A stretch of DNA of 64,000 nt from assembly GCA_963785255.1 (NCBI GenBank), contig CAWAUR010000013.1, positions 558,001 to 622,000 on the forward strand. The letters are read 5' to 3'. The notes below the pieces were generated by a model that was not told the origin of the DNA, did not search any database, and saw only the letters and a program-made list of their open reading frames with translations. The stretch comes from Bog-159 sp963785255. Its GTDB lineage: Bacteria > Acidobacteriota > Terriglobia > Bryobacterales > Bryobacteraceae. The translations under genes and the position numbers were made by a program. Below, piece after piece: positions 34,719 through 43,310 of the stretch (positions within the stretch are counted from its first letter, which is position 1; each line of letters begins with the position of its first letter).

Positions 34719-36362
34719 TTAAGCCGCGGACCAGTTGCGGCGCTCGATCACGGTGGCGGGCTCGTAAGTAACGCCCTTGGCCAACCGGCGGCCCTCCCGG
34801 CGAGCGCTCCACAGCATCAGCGGGCCGAGCGCGGCGGCCATGCGCGATAGGCCTCCGAACTCGCGGCCGAGGTCCAGGCGTAGGGCATGAATCTGCGCGC
34901 CGACGCTTTCGTTGGTCTTGCGCAACTGGTGCTCCATGGCCCACAGCAGGCCGCTAGCCGCGCTCTTGAGCGATCGCACTTCCCATTCGAAACGCTGCCG
35001 CACGCGCGCGTCCGGATAATCCTTGTACCGCTTCCAGCCCGCCAGCGTGGTGCGCCAGACGCGAAACAGACTCGGCCCGTTGCGCTCGAAATCGCGGCGG
35101 AAGGCGAAATCCAGGAATTGCTTGGATTGTTCCCGCGAAATGGCGGCGTGCTCGAAATTGAACTTGTCCTGCCCGTGAATGTCCGCCAGATCCACGCCGC
35201 TCAACATGCGATGCTGTTCCTGCATCTCCTGATACAACGGCGTGCCCGGCACCGGCGTGTACAGCATGAACTGATGGAAATCGGTTTCGTGCTCCACGGC
35301 GTGCTCAATTTCGGCGCGCATATTCTCGGGCGTATGATGCTCCAGGCCCACAATGGTCGAGCCGAGCAGTTTGATGCCGTTGGCGCGCAGTTCCTTCGTC
35401 AGGGCCAAAGTGTCGGTATCCTGGAGCTTGGCGTAAGTCGATTGGGGTGACTCGAGACCCATCCAGATCCACGAAATTCCCAATTCCACCAGTTCCTTGA
35501 TGGAGTACTTGCGAATGGCGTTGGCCGAGGAAAACACGTACAGCGCCCAAGCCTTGCCGGTGGCTTTCATACGGTCCAGCAATTCCATGGCGCGCTTTTT
35601 ATAAAGCAGGAAATTCTCGTCCATGATGAAGAACGAATGCACGTTCATGGAGGATTCCATCTCGCACATGGTCTCGAACAGTTCTTGGCCGGTTTCGTAG
35701 AAATTCAGGAACTTGCCCTTGCCGCCGAAGAATGCCGACGTGGTGCAGAAGTTGCAACCCATGGGGCAGCCTACCGAAGGAATGATGGTGGCGGCAGCCT
35801 GTCCGGGAGTCTCCGGGACGCGCAATCCCATGGTGCGGAGGCCGTATCCGGAAACGATGTGCGGGTGCTTGATGGGGGCGTTCTCGTCCGCGCCCAGATA
35901 GCGCCGCATCCAGGAGATGCCGTCGCCGCGTACAATATGGTCGGCTTCGATCATTTTGTCGAGTCCCGGAATGGCCGCCACGTGGCCGCCTACCACGATG
36001 GTGGATGTGGGCGACAAGCGCCGCACCATGCGGCACATCTCGCGGACCTTGCCTACGTTCACGATGATTGACGAGATGCCGACGATGTCGTAGGCGTTTT
36101 CGGTAAGCTCGCGCGCAAAGGCCTCGCGCGTGGGGAAATCGAGCACCGTGCAGGGCGCCGGGATATTCTCCTGGATCATCATGATGCCCCACGAGCGGTG
36201 GAACATACGCAGCGAGAAGGGGCCCTGTTCGCGGGTTACCTGATTGTGATACAGCTCCATGGGGTTGATGGCGCGGCTGCCGAAGCGGTCGTCCTGCGCG
36301 TAGGGGCCGAAGACGGCGGAGAGCAAGATACGGGCGCTAGCGCCTTTGGGATGTGTGGGCAT
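34719..36362 (-). CDS. Radical SAM protein with N-terminal cobalamin-binding domain
   Basis: 547 residues. Residues about 65-190 have the B12-binding Rossmann layout (AYDIVGISSIIVNVGKVREM; STIVVGGHVAAIPGLDKMIE). The radical SAM core follows with its [4Fe-4S] motif CPMGCNFC (C-x3-C-x2-C, about 212-219) and strands down to about 430; a helical C-terminal domain completes it. Class B radical SAM enzymes often methylate or rearrange unreactive carbons (lipids, bacteriochlorophyll, antibiotics). No pathway gene is adjacent, so the substrate is unknown. Confidence 0.85.
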   Translation of the reverse strand: MPTHPKGASARILLSAVFGPYAQDDRFGSRAINPMELYHNQVTREQGPFSLRMFHRSWGIMMIQENIPAPCTVLDFPTREAFARELTENAYDIVGISSIIVNVGKVREMCRMVRRLSPTSTIVVGGHVAAIPGLDKMIEADHIVRGDGISWMRRYLGADENAPIKHPHIVSGYGLRTMGLRVPETPGQAAATIIPSVGCPMGCNFCTTSAFFGGKGKFLNFYETGQELFETMCEMESSMNVHSFFIMDENFLLYKKRAMELLDRMKATGKAWALYVFSSANAIRKYSIKELVELGISWIWMGLESPQSTYAKLQDTDTLALTKELRANGIKLLGSTIVGLEHHTPENMRAEIEHAVEHETDFHQFMLYTPVPGTPLYQEMQEQHRMLSGVDLADIHGQDKFNFEHAAISREQSKQFLDFAFRRDFERNGPSLFRVWRTTLAGWKRYKDYPDARVRQRFEWEVRSLKSAASGLLWAMEHQLRKTNESVGAQIHALRLDLGREFGGLSRMAAALGPLMLWSARREGRRLAKGVTYEPATVIERRNWSAA

Positions 36363-36511
36363 TTTAGGAGTTAAGGTGCTTCTTCACCTTTGTTGTAACG
36401 CGGGGCGGGTGGGCGGAGCGTAATACTTTTGTAATTCCTATCCGCGGCGCGAGTTGGTTAGCTTAACTCTAGGCTACGTTACACTGAAATAACAAGGTGT
36501 TGCTATGCGCT

Positions 36512-36613
36512 GGAAACCGCTCCCTCACGGTCGCGGCTCTGTAAGTCGTGCAGAGTCGACACAGTTGCTACGGAGCCGCGACCGTCAGGGGGCGGTTTCC
36601 CCAAAACGATTAA
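36512..36613. repeat. RPT-A element, compact form
   Basis: Left arm GGAAACCGCTCCCTCACGGT, right arm GCGACCGTCAGGGGGCGGTT, with a 30-bp unique centre and the conserved tail TTCCCCAAAACGATTAAG. Read as protein it gives KPLPHGRGSV ... LRSRDRQGAV, an artefact that would extend the next gene falsely. Confidence 0.88.
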
Positions 36614-36621
36614 GTACCCCT

Positions 36622-38199
36622 ATGCGCTTCGGCCCGCTGATCCTGTGTCTCTGTCCGCTACTGTGCGCTCAAGACTCGCAAACTCCGCCCCAAGGATTGA
36701 TCAGGGGCAAGGTCGTGAACTCCGCCACCGGCGAACCTGTGCGGAAGGCGAAAGTGGAACTGTTGAGCATGGGCGCGCCGCGGCCGGCCAAGGAAGAAGC
36801 GGGCGCTGGAACAGCCGTCACGGATGCCGCCGGGCGCTTCGAATTCACCGCTCTCGCGCCGGGCGGTTACGCGCTTTCCGCCACTCATGACGGCTACGAT
36901 TCGGCCAACGCGCACGGCGGTGTCAAGCTGCAGCGCGTGACGCTCGGCGCGGGCCAAGAGAAAGACGATGTCGTCATTCGCCTGACACCGTTCGGGGTGG
37001 TTACCGGCCGCATTCTGGACGAGGACGGCGACCCGCTGCGCGGCATCCAGGTGCAGGCCATGATCTACAAGTACAGCGCGTCCGGGCGCCACTTGGAAGG
37101 CCGCGGCGATGCCGCCACCAACGATCTGGGCCAATATCGCATTTACGATCTGCCGGCCGGCCGCTATTATCTCGAAGCGGGATCTGCCGAATCGATGGGC
37201 GGCCGCGAGAACAACGAGGCATACGGCGTTTCCTATTATCCCGGCACGGCCGAGGCCGCCAGTGCGTCGGCGGTCGAGGTAAGCCCCGGGGAGACACTCG
37301 ATGGCATGGACCTGACACTCCGTCCTACGCGCACCGCCACTATTAGCGGCCGCATTGTGGGTCCCGCGAGCGGTTTAACCATCGGCCTGCTCAAAAGCGC
37401 TGAAGACGGCTCGACTTGGAACACCAATATGGACACCGGCGACACCGGCGGCAAATTCAAATTGCAGGGCGTTTCGCCGGGATCCTATTTTCTCACCGCC
37501 GGCGGCACGGTCGGCGGCCAGCATTTGAGCGCCAGCATGCCGATTCAGGTAGGCACGGCCGATCTGGAGGGAATCGAATTGCATCTGCAGCTTCCGATAG
37601 ATATCGCCGGGCAGATTCGGGTGGAAGGCAAGACTGGCCTCAAACTTTCCGGCAGGAACGTGGTCCTCGACAACCATGGCATGCGCAGCATGTCCAAAGT
37701 AAACGAGGATGGCTCTTTCACGCTGCAAGGTTTGCAACCGGCAGTGTACGCCGCTTCTGTGGAGGGTCCGGACGATCTGTACCTGAAGGCGGTTCGGTTG
37801 GCGGAAAAGGACGTGACGCAATCCGGCGTGGATTTGACGCAGGGCGCGGGCGAATCCCGCTTGACGGTGGTGATGAGCGCCGATGGCGGAGAGATTGACG
37901 GAGTCGTTTCAGACGATCAATCGAGGCCCGTGGCGATGGCCATCGTGACGCTGATACCGTTGGCCGCACAGCCTGTGAAGAGCCTGTACAAGTGGACCCA
38001 GACCAGTCCCGCCGGACACTTCCACATGCGCGGGATCGCGCCGGGATCGTACAAGCTGTTCGCCTGGGAGGATGCGGACCCCAACCAGGTGCTGTACGAT
38101 CCGGATTTCTTGACGCCTTACGATTCGCTGGCAAAGAGCATTGAAATCGCGGAGGGCGGCAAGGAGAGCGTGCAATTAGCGGTGATCGCTGAGAAGTAG
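36622..38199 (+). CDS. Secreted protein with repeated carboxypeptidase-regulatory-like domains
   Basis: 525 residues from ATG 36622, just past the repeat element. Signal peptide MRFGPLILCLCPLLCAQDSQ. Several CarboxypepD_reg/SpaA-like beta-sandwich domains follow, recognisable by GxVxNSATGEPVRKAKVEL, GRFEFTALAPGGYALSATHD, GRILDEDGDPLRGIQV, GKFKLQGVSPGSYFLTAGG and GHFHMRGIAPGSYKLFAWED. No TonB barrel follows, so it is a stand-alone extracellular or periplasmic repeat protein, common in Acidobacteria. Ligand unknown. Confidence 0.85.
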   Translation: MRFGPLILCLCPLLCAQDSQTPPQGLIRGKVVNSATGEPVRKAKVELLSMGAPRPAKEEAGAGTAVTDAAGRFEFTALAPGGYALSATHDGYDSANAHGGVKLQRVTLGAGQEKDDVVIRLTPFGVVTGRILDEDGDPLRGIQVQAMIYKYSASGRHLEGRGDAATNDLGQYRIYDLPAGRYYLEAGSAESMGGRENNEAYGVSYYPGTAEAASASAVEVSPGETLDGMDLTLRPTRTATISGRIVGPASGLTIGLLKSAEDGSTWNTNMDTGDTGGKFKLQGVSPGSYFLTAGGTVGGQHLSASMPIQVGTADLEGIELHLQLPIDIAGQIRVEGKTGLKLSGRNVVLDNHGMRSMSKVNEDGSFTLQGLQPAVYAASVEGPDDLYLKAVRLAEKDVTQSGVDLTQGAGESRLTVVMSADGGEIDGVVSDDQSRPVAMAIVTLIPLAAQPVKSLYKWTQTSPAGHFHMRGIAPGSYKLFAWEDADPNQVLYDPDFLTPYDSLAKSIEIAEGGKESVQLAVIAEK

Positions 38200-38236
38200 T
38201 GGGTCACGCTCGCCCCACGTCGAGCGACGCTCGCCC

Positions 38237-38261
38237 GGACAGGCCGGGAGGCCTGTCCTAC
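38237..38261. repeat. RPT-C palindrome containing the thioesterase stop codon
   Basis: GGACAGGCCGGGAGGCCTGT plus CCTAC; the CTA at 38258-38260 is the TAG stop of the minus-strand gene. Confidence 0.85.
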
Positions 38262-38659
38262 GTGTCCACGATCATGTAAGTGATCAGCGCTTCCGCTACC
38301 TCCCGCTTCTCGGCATCGCGCACGGTCACTCGTCCGCAACTCAGGCGCTTCCCCACCTTCACCAGGTGACAACGCGCCGTGATTTTCCCATGCATCACCG
38401 GGCGCAGATAATTGATCTTCATCTCCACCGTGGTGGCCGCCCGCAGCCGTCCTAAGTGCCGAGCCAGCGCCATGCCCACGGCCACATCCGCCAGCGTCGC
38501 CGCTACCCCCCCATGCAGCACGCCCGATCCGTTCATCAACTCCGGCCGCAGCGCGCACTCCACCGTGATGCCGTCCTTGTGCAACCGCACCAGGCGCAAC
38601 CCAACCAGTGAATTAAATGGAATCTCCCGCAGAAATTGCTGCAATGTTTGAAAGGTCAT
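38258..38659 (-). CDS. PaaI-family hotdog thioesterase
   Basis: 133 residues. The hotdog core motif is clear: MNGSGVLHGGVAATLADVAV, with the His-Gly-Gly loop and the following acidic residue that activates water in this family; KINYLRPVMHGKITARCHLV forms the next strands. Hydrolyses acyl-CoA thioesters, with aryl or medium-chain substrates in known members. It lies 8 bp downstream of lpxA in the same direction, so it is probably co-transcribed. Confidence 0.85.
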   Translation of the reverse strand: MTFQTLQQFLREIPFNSLVGLRLVRLHKDGITVECALRPELMNGSGVLHGGVAATLADVAVGMALARHLGRLRAATTVEMKINYLRPVMHGKITARCHLVKVGKRLSCGRVTVRDAEKREVAEALITYMIVDT

Positions 38660-38667
38660 GGAAAGAG

Positions 38668-39447
38668 TTATTCGCGGCAGATGCCGCGCTCGCTGCGCCG
38701 CACGAATGCCACCAGATGCAGCGTCTCCGGTGTGGGAACCTCCGTCTCGATGCGCGCCAGCGCGTCCGCCAGCTTCAATCCCGACCGGTACAGGATCTGG
38801 TAAGCCTTCTTCAACGCCGCCAGATCCGCATGCTTATATCCGGCGCGCTTCAGCCCCACCACATTCAACCCCATGGCCGCCACGTTGAAGCCCGAATACA
38901 GAAAGAACGGCGGCACGTCGCTATTTACGCGCGTGTTGCCGCCGATCATCGCCAGCCGCCCGATCTTGGAATACTGATGCACCACCACGCCGCCCGAAAT
39001 GAACGCTTCGTCCTCCACTTCCACATAGCCGGCCACCAGCGCACAACTGCAAATTACCGTGCGATTCCCGATCTTGCAATTATGCGCGATGTGCCCGGAA
39101 GTCATGATGTAATTCTCGTCGCCGATTTCGGTGACGGATTCCGGCTGCGTGCCGCGCGAAATCGTGTAATGCTCGCGGATGCGATTGCCGTTTCCGATCC
39201 GCAGATAACTGCGCGCGCCGCCAAACGCCTTGTCCAGCGGATCGGTGCCCAACACCGTGCCGGCCGAAATTTCGTTGCGTTCCCCCAATGTGGTCCAGCG
39301 CTTTACATACACGTAGGGCTCGAGCCGGCAGCCCGCGCCGATCTCCACGTCGGATTCCACCACGCAGAAATCCCCGATGCCGACGTCCGGTCCGATGCGC
39401 GCGCCGGGATGAATGCGAGCTGTGGATGCGATCACAGCTTGTATCAT
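38668..39447 (-). CDS. lpxA: Acyl-ACP--UDP-N-acetylglucosamine O-acyltransferase
   Basis: First enzyme of lipid A synthesis: transfers a 3-hydroxyacyl chain from ACP to UDP-GlcNAc in the cytoplasm. 259 residues, normal length. Left-handed beta-helix hexapeptide repeats run from about 8 to 190; catalytic H122 lies in GHIAHNCKIGN; the C-terminal helical domain starts at about 200. The start codon is 5 bp from the start of lpxD on the other strand, and no clear Shine-Dalgarno is visible. Confidence 0.95.
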   Translation of the reverse strand: MIQAVIASTARIHPGARIGPDVGIGDFCVVESDVEIGAGCRLEPYVYVKRWTTLGERNEISAGTVLGTDPLDKAFGGARSYLRIGNGNRIREHYTISRGTQPESVTEIGDENYIMTSGHIAHNCKIGNRTVICSCALVAGYVEVEDEAFISGGVVVHQYSKIGRLAMIGGNTRVNSDVPPFFLYSGFNVAAMGLNVVGLKRAGYKHADLAALKKAYQILYRSGLKLADALARIETEVPTPETLHLVAFVRRSERGICRE

Positions 39448-39452
39448 AAGAC

Positions 39453-40484
39453 ATGCGCGTACGTGAACTGGCGGACTGGTTGGGCGCCACCTACGAAGGT
39501 GATGGAGAACGGGAATTAACGGGCGTCGCCCCGTTAGAAACCGCAGGCGGTACCGAGCTCTCTTTTATCGGCAGCCGCAAGGCGCTGCAGCAAGCCGATG
39601 CCTCCGCGGCGGGAGCCCTCATTGTGCCGCCCGATTACCCCAGCCCCAGCCGCCGCACCGTGATTCACGCCGCGGACCCCCGCACGGCCTTCGCGCGGGC
39701 CATGAGCCGCTTCTATCCCACCGTGGAGATCAAGCCCGGAATCCATGCCACCGCCGTGATCGGCAGAGACGTCGAGATCGGCGCCCTGGCCGCCATCGGG
39801 CCGCACGTCCATATCGGCGACAACAGCCGCATCGGTGTGGCCTCCAGCATCGGCGCAGGCTGCTCCATCGGCAAGCGTGTGGCGCTCAGGGAAGGCTGCA
39901 TCCTGCACCCTAACGTGACGATTTACGACAACGTAGATATCGGCCGCGGCGTCATCCTGCATGCCGGTTGCGTCATCGGCGCAGACGGTTTCGGCTACGT
40001 CTTCGAGAACGATCGTTATCACAAATTCCCGCAAGTGGGCCGCGTAGAGATTGGCGACTTCGTAGAAATCGGCGCCAATTCCTGCGTGGATCGCGCGGCG
40101 CTGGGCGTCACCCTGATCGGCGAAGGCACCAAGCTCGACAATCTGGTCCACGTGGGTCACAATTGCCGCATCGGGCGGCATGTGGTGGTGGCCGCGCAGA
40201 CGGGCTTCTCCGGAGGTGTGGTTGTCGAGGACTACGCCGTCATCGGCGGACAAGTGGGCATCGGCGATAAGGCCCGCATCGAGAGCCGCGCCGTACTTGG
40301 ATCGGGCTGCGGCATCCTGACCTCCAAAATCGTGCGATCCGGACAAACTGTCTGGGGAACGCCCGCGCGTCCCTTGAAGGAACACCTGGAGCAGCTTGCC
40401 AACCTGGCGCGCCTCCCCGAGATGCGCCGCCAATTCGCCGACATCAAACGCCGCCTGGCGCATCTGGAAGCCCGCGAGCGCTAA
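39453..40484 (+). CDS. lpxD: UDP-3-O-acylglucosamine N-acyltransferase
   Basis: Third step of lipid A synthesis: adds the N-linked acyl chain to UDP-3-O-acylglucosamine. 343 residues. N-terminal uridine-binding domain (VRELADWLGATYEGDGEREL, then LSFIGSRKALQQA), then hexapeptide repeats from about 100 to 300. The catalytic His is H236 in LVHVGHNCRIG. C-terminal coiled helix (EHLEQLANLARLPEMRRQFA). ATG 39453 is supported by the usual N-terminus, yet no ribosome site precedes it. Confidence 0.94.
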   Translation: MRVRELADWLGATYEGDGERELTGVAPLETAGGTELSFIGSRKALQQADASAAGALIVPPDYPSPSRRTVIHAADPRTAFARAMSRFYPTVEIKPGIHATAVIGRDVEIGALAAIGPHVHIGDNSRIGVASSIGAGCSIGKRVALREGCILHPNVTIYDNVDIGRGVILHAGCVIGADGFGYVFENDRYHKFPQVGRVEIGDFVEIGANSCVDRAALGVTLIGEGTKLDNLVHVGHNCRIGRHVVVAAQTGFSGGVVVEDYAVIGGQVGIGDKARIESRAVLGSGCGILTSKIVRSGQTVWGTPARPLKEHLEQLANLARLPEMRRQFADIKRRLAHLEARER

Positions 40485-40487
40485 GTA

Positions 40488-40590
40488 AACCGCTCCCTTA
40501 TGGTCGCGGCTCTGTAAGACGGTCGCGGCTCTGTAAACAGCCGCATCAATTCGCACGATATTACGGAGCCACGACCGTGAGGAAGCGGAG
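40488..40590. repeat. RPT-A element
   Basis: AACCGCTCCCTTATGGTCGC, an extra copy of GACGGTCGCGGCTCTGTAA, and right arm ACGGAGCCACGACCGTGAGG with AAGCGG. Begins 3 bp after the lpxD stop. Confidence 0.85.
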
Positions 40591-40632
40591 CATAGCTACA
40601 ACTGTGCACACGCGCTAGCATGAAAACAGGCT

Positions 40633-41271
40633 ATGCTCATCGCGGTTGGCGGACACACGCGCAATATCGGAAAGACTTCGGTGGTGGCCGGCCTCATCCA
40701 AGCCCTGCCGCAATGGGACTGGACAGCCATGAAAATCACCCAGTTCGGCCACGGCATCTGCTCTGCCTCCGGGAGTGCCTGCGGCTGTTGCCTGGAGCCC
40801 GACCATGCCTACGCCCTCGCCCAGGAAACACACCCGAATGCTTCCGATTCCGGCAGGTTTCTGGCAGCCGGCGCCCGCCGTTCCTATTGGCTGCGCACCG
40901 CGGCCGGGCAGCTCGCCAACGCCATGCCCGCCCTCCACGAAGTCTACGCCTCGAGCCGCAATCTGATCGTCGAATCGAACAGTATTGTAGAGTTTGTGGC
41001 GCCCGATGTCTACCTGGTGGTGCTCGACGCCGCGCAAAGAGATTTCAAGGAGTCCACCCGCCGTTTCCTCAGCCTCGCCCACGCTTGCGTGGTCATCGAG
41101 CGGGGAACGCGCGCGCCCGCGTGGACAGACGTGGCGCGCGACTGCTGGGAGGGCAAGCCAAGCTTCCGGGTAACGCCGCCTCAGTACGTGACGGCGGCGC
41201 TGGCCGCATTCGTCAACGAAAAGCTGCTGGAGGCAGGCTCGGCAATCGGTTCGGGCGGCGCGGCGATGTAG
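40633..41271 (+). CDS. MobB-like P-loop NTPase
   Basis: 212 residues. Walker A is at the N-terminus (GGHTRNIGKTSVVAGLIQAL), in the arrangement of MobB and related dethiobiotin-synthetase-type NTPases. Cys residues cluster at about 44-54 (GICSASGSACGCCLEP). Asp/Glu pairs in the second half could bind Mg (NLIVESNSIVEF). MobB assists molybdenum-cofactor maturation; no other mob gene is near, so a related but distinct role is possible. Its 3' end overlaps the convergent gene by 91 bp. Confidence 0.65.
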   Translation: MLIAVGGHTRNIGKTSVVAGLIQALPQWDWTAMKITQFGHGICSASGSACGCCLEPDHAYALAQETHPNASDSGRFLAAGARRSYWLRTAAGQLANAMPALHEVYASSRNLIVESNSIVEFVAPDVYLVVLDAAQRDFKESTRRFLSLAHACVVIERGTRAPAWTDVARDCWEGKPSFRVTPPQYVTAALAAFVNEKLLEAGSAIGSGGAAM

Positions 41272-41516
41272 TGCAGGTTCACCAGCGCCTCATGCAGGAT
41301 GCGATTGGCTTCGCCGACCTGCTCTTGCAAGAGCTCCAGTTGTTCCCGCGCACGCCGATCGGTGGGCGGCAAAACCAGATTCAAATAATCGGCGCAGGCG
41401 TCGATCACGCTGAGTGGCTGGCGCAGGTCGTGAACCAAGCCGCTCATGATCGGCCAAACATTTTGCTGAACTGCTTCGCATAACGGGGCGGAAGCTTCGG
41501 GAGCGAGTGTGAGCAT
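41181..41516 (-). CDS. Stand-alone HisKA-like dimerisation domain protein
   Basis: 111 residues. The H-box of histidine kinases is recognisable: MSGLVHDLRQPLSVIDACAD (H at about 29), followed by a second helix (QLELLQEQVGEANRILHEAL), as in a HisKA hairpin. No ATPase domain exists in frame or nearby, so it cannot phosphorylate by itself; it may be a phosphotransfer or dimerisation module, or a remnant. It overlaps the convergent MobB-like gene tail to tail. Confidence 0.55.
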   Translation of the reverse strand: MLTLAPEASAPLCEAVQQNVWPIMSGLVHDLRQPLSVIDACADYLNLVLPPTDRRAREQLELLQEQVGEANRILHEALVNLHYIAAPPEPIAEPASSSFSLTNAASAAVTY

Positions 41517-41692
41517 AAACTGAACTCGGGGGCGAGCACGATTATACCCCAGGTGCGCACGAATGCAAACAGATTTATGCCGACTAATTTTGTGGGGCAG
41601 CCACTCCGCCTGCGGCAGCCTCTCCAGGCGCCTGCTTATATATAAACCAACACCTCAGCAAGCCCAGCTAATTTTCATCATTCTCATAGCTG

Positions 41693-41835
41693 TTACGGAA
41701 TCACCCTAAACGCCGTTCCGCATCCCGCGCCGTTGCCGCACCACAGATCTCCGCCCGTGGCCTTTTGTGCCATAAAGTACGCCGCCGCGGCCGGACATCA
41801 TCCGTATGGGGGCGAACCATCGGCGCCGCCCGCGC
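41693..41835 (-). pseudogene. Relic of a TIGR03803-type repeat protein
   Basis: The minus strand reads GGVLYGTKGHG, then, after a one-base shift, GGDLWCGNGAGCGTAFRVIP and a stop. This matches the end of proteins made of LYGTTxxGG...GTVFKLTP repeats (TIGR03803). Only the last repeat survives. The 175 bp on its left (41517-41692) hold only a decayed RPT-B unit near 41592. Confidence 0.5.
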
Positions 41836-42096
41836 GCGCCGGCGGTTTCCATGCGGTCGCGCACGCGCGAGGCGGCATAGGCCGTATCTTACGAGGAATG
41901 GTCCGACCGCTGGAAATCCATGGGGATCAGGTAGTTTCTGCTGCACCTGAATGTCATGCCCGGAGTAATAAAAGAACGCCAGGTCGCCCGTCTGCACGCG
42001 CGCAGCAAAATCATCGACGGCGGAATTCTGCAGCGCCTAGGCAGCATAACGGCTGTTTCCGGTCACCAGCGCAACGCGCTTCTCCACACGGATCGG
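41835..42096 (-). pseudogene. Relic of a caspase-like (peptidase C14) protein
   Basis: The minus strand reads RVALVTGNSRYAA-stop-ALQNSAVDDFAARVQTGD, then LAFFYYSGHDIQVQ, which is the caspase p20 start and the His motif (SGHG, here SGHD). After a frame change it continues NYLIPMDFQ and, past another stop, AYAASRVRDRMETAGAR. The catalytic Cys segment (DACRNNP) is gone and about 50 codons after the first strand are deleted. Clearly a dead gene. Confidence 0.65.
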
Positions 42097-42192
42097 CTCC
42101 TGGCGTCGCGGAACCTGCGCCCCCGCATGTCAGCGCGAATGCGTGTCCGCATACTGGCGTACAACGCATTATGCGGCTATGGGGCCAACCTT

Positions 42193-42789
42193 TCAAGCCC
42201 CATGCAACGCTAACCACGCTGCCACCGCCGAGAATTTCTCATCCTGCCGCCATGGCGGGCCGATAGCTTTGCCCATCGCCGCCAGGCGCCGCTCAAGTTC
42301 GCCGTCCGGCAAGCGCAGTTCCGCAGCGGCGCGCGCAAACAGTTCGCGTTCCTTCGCCTCCATCAACGGCAATCCGCACTCGCGGCTCGCCGCCCGCAGC
42401 GCCTCGCGAAACAGCTCGCCCTCAGCGGTATGCAGCAACGGATGTGAAGCCAATATCTTCTCGAGCGGCGGCAAAGGCCTTCCCGACGCCAACAGCAAGC
42501 CGCACCCCGCCGCACGATGTCCAAGGCTGCGAAGATCCTCGGCCATGGCGCGCAACCCAGTCCCCGCCAGCGCCGCCGCGCCCGACGCGCTACGCTCCAC
42601 CAACTCGCGCGCCTCGTCCAGATCGAGTCCCACCGCCGCATGATAAGGTTGCGCCGGACCCGTTGCGCCGCGCTCGCGCATCTCGATGCGCCGCCGCATC
42701 ACCACCACGGGAGCATGCACCGGCCCGGCAACGGCGACCGCAGCCGCCCATCCGGAATGCGCGCGCAAGCCGATCGCCGCGGGTGACAT
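42193..42789 (-). CDS. Hypothetical protein
   Basis: 198 residues from ATG 42789. The N-terminus (IGLRAHSGWAAAVAVAGPVH) reads as a beta-hairpin; the rest is helical with Arg/Glu pairs (LDLDEARELVERSASGAAAL; EAKERELFARAAAELRLPDG). No family recognised. It starts 13 bp after the frameshifted upstream gene, so the two were probably one operon. Confidence 0.6.
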   Translation of the reverse strand: MSPAAIGLRAHSGWAAAVAVAGPVHAPVVVMRRRIEMRERGATGPAQPYHAAVGLDLDEARELVERSASGAAALAGTGLRAMAEDLRSLGHRAAGCGLLLASGRPLPPLEKILASHPLLHTAEGELFREALRAASRECGLPLMEAKERELFARAAAELRLPDGELERRLAAMGKAIGPPWRQDEKFSAVAAWLALHGA

Positions 42790-42802
42790 ACGTAATCCAG
42801 CG

Positions 42803-43275
42803 TCAGCCGAACACGATGCCCGCGATCACCAGTTGCGGAAGGGCTTGATTCCAACTATCGGGAATGTTGTCGAACGCCAGGCGGAAATTCTTGATCTCGC
42901 CAGGCGCCAGTCCGCCGATTTTCTCGCTGACGATGGGCACGCGCTCGCGCAACACCAACTGGCCGTAAGGATCGTAAAACACGCAGTTGATTTCGACCAC
43001 CTTCAGATTGCGGCTGCCGTTGTTGGCGATCTTGCCCGTGATCTCCACCACCGCCTGCTTCATATAGCTTTCGTGCTTCTGCATGTCGACGTCCATCAAC
43101 TGCAGGTTGTGCACGTAGGCTTTGGCTTCAGCCGTGAGAGGGGGGGAGGAGGCGGCGGACGATGCGAGGCCCGGTCGAGATACAGAAAGAAACCTGCGCC
43201 CAGTATCACTACCAGCGCCACCACGAGCACAGCCACCGGGATGCCCTTCTGTTCCGTCGCTATTTTATGGGCCAC
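42803..43275 (-). pseudogene. Membrane-anchored FxLYD-like protein with frameshift in a C7 tract
   Basis: From GTG 43275 the frame gives an N-terminal membrane helix (GIPVAVLVVALVVILGAGFF), LYLDRASHRPPPPP, and then runs into a tract of seven C (G7 on the + strand, 43140-43146). Adding one C restores LTAEAKAYVHNLQLMDVDMQ and the remaining 103 residues, a beta-sandwich like FxLYD (VEITGKIANNGSRNLKVVEI). Both halves look well preserved, so this is a recent slip, a sequencing error or a phase-variable switch. Annotated as disrupted. Confidence 0.6.
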
Positions 43276-43310
43276 GGTGACGATCTTAGCAAAGATGGGG
43301 CCGCGGGGGA

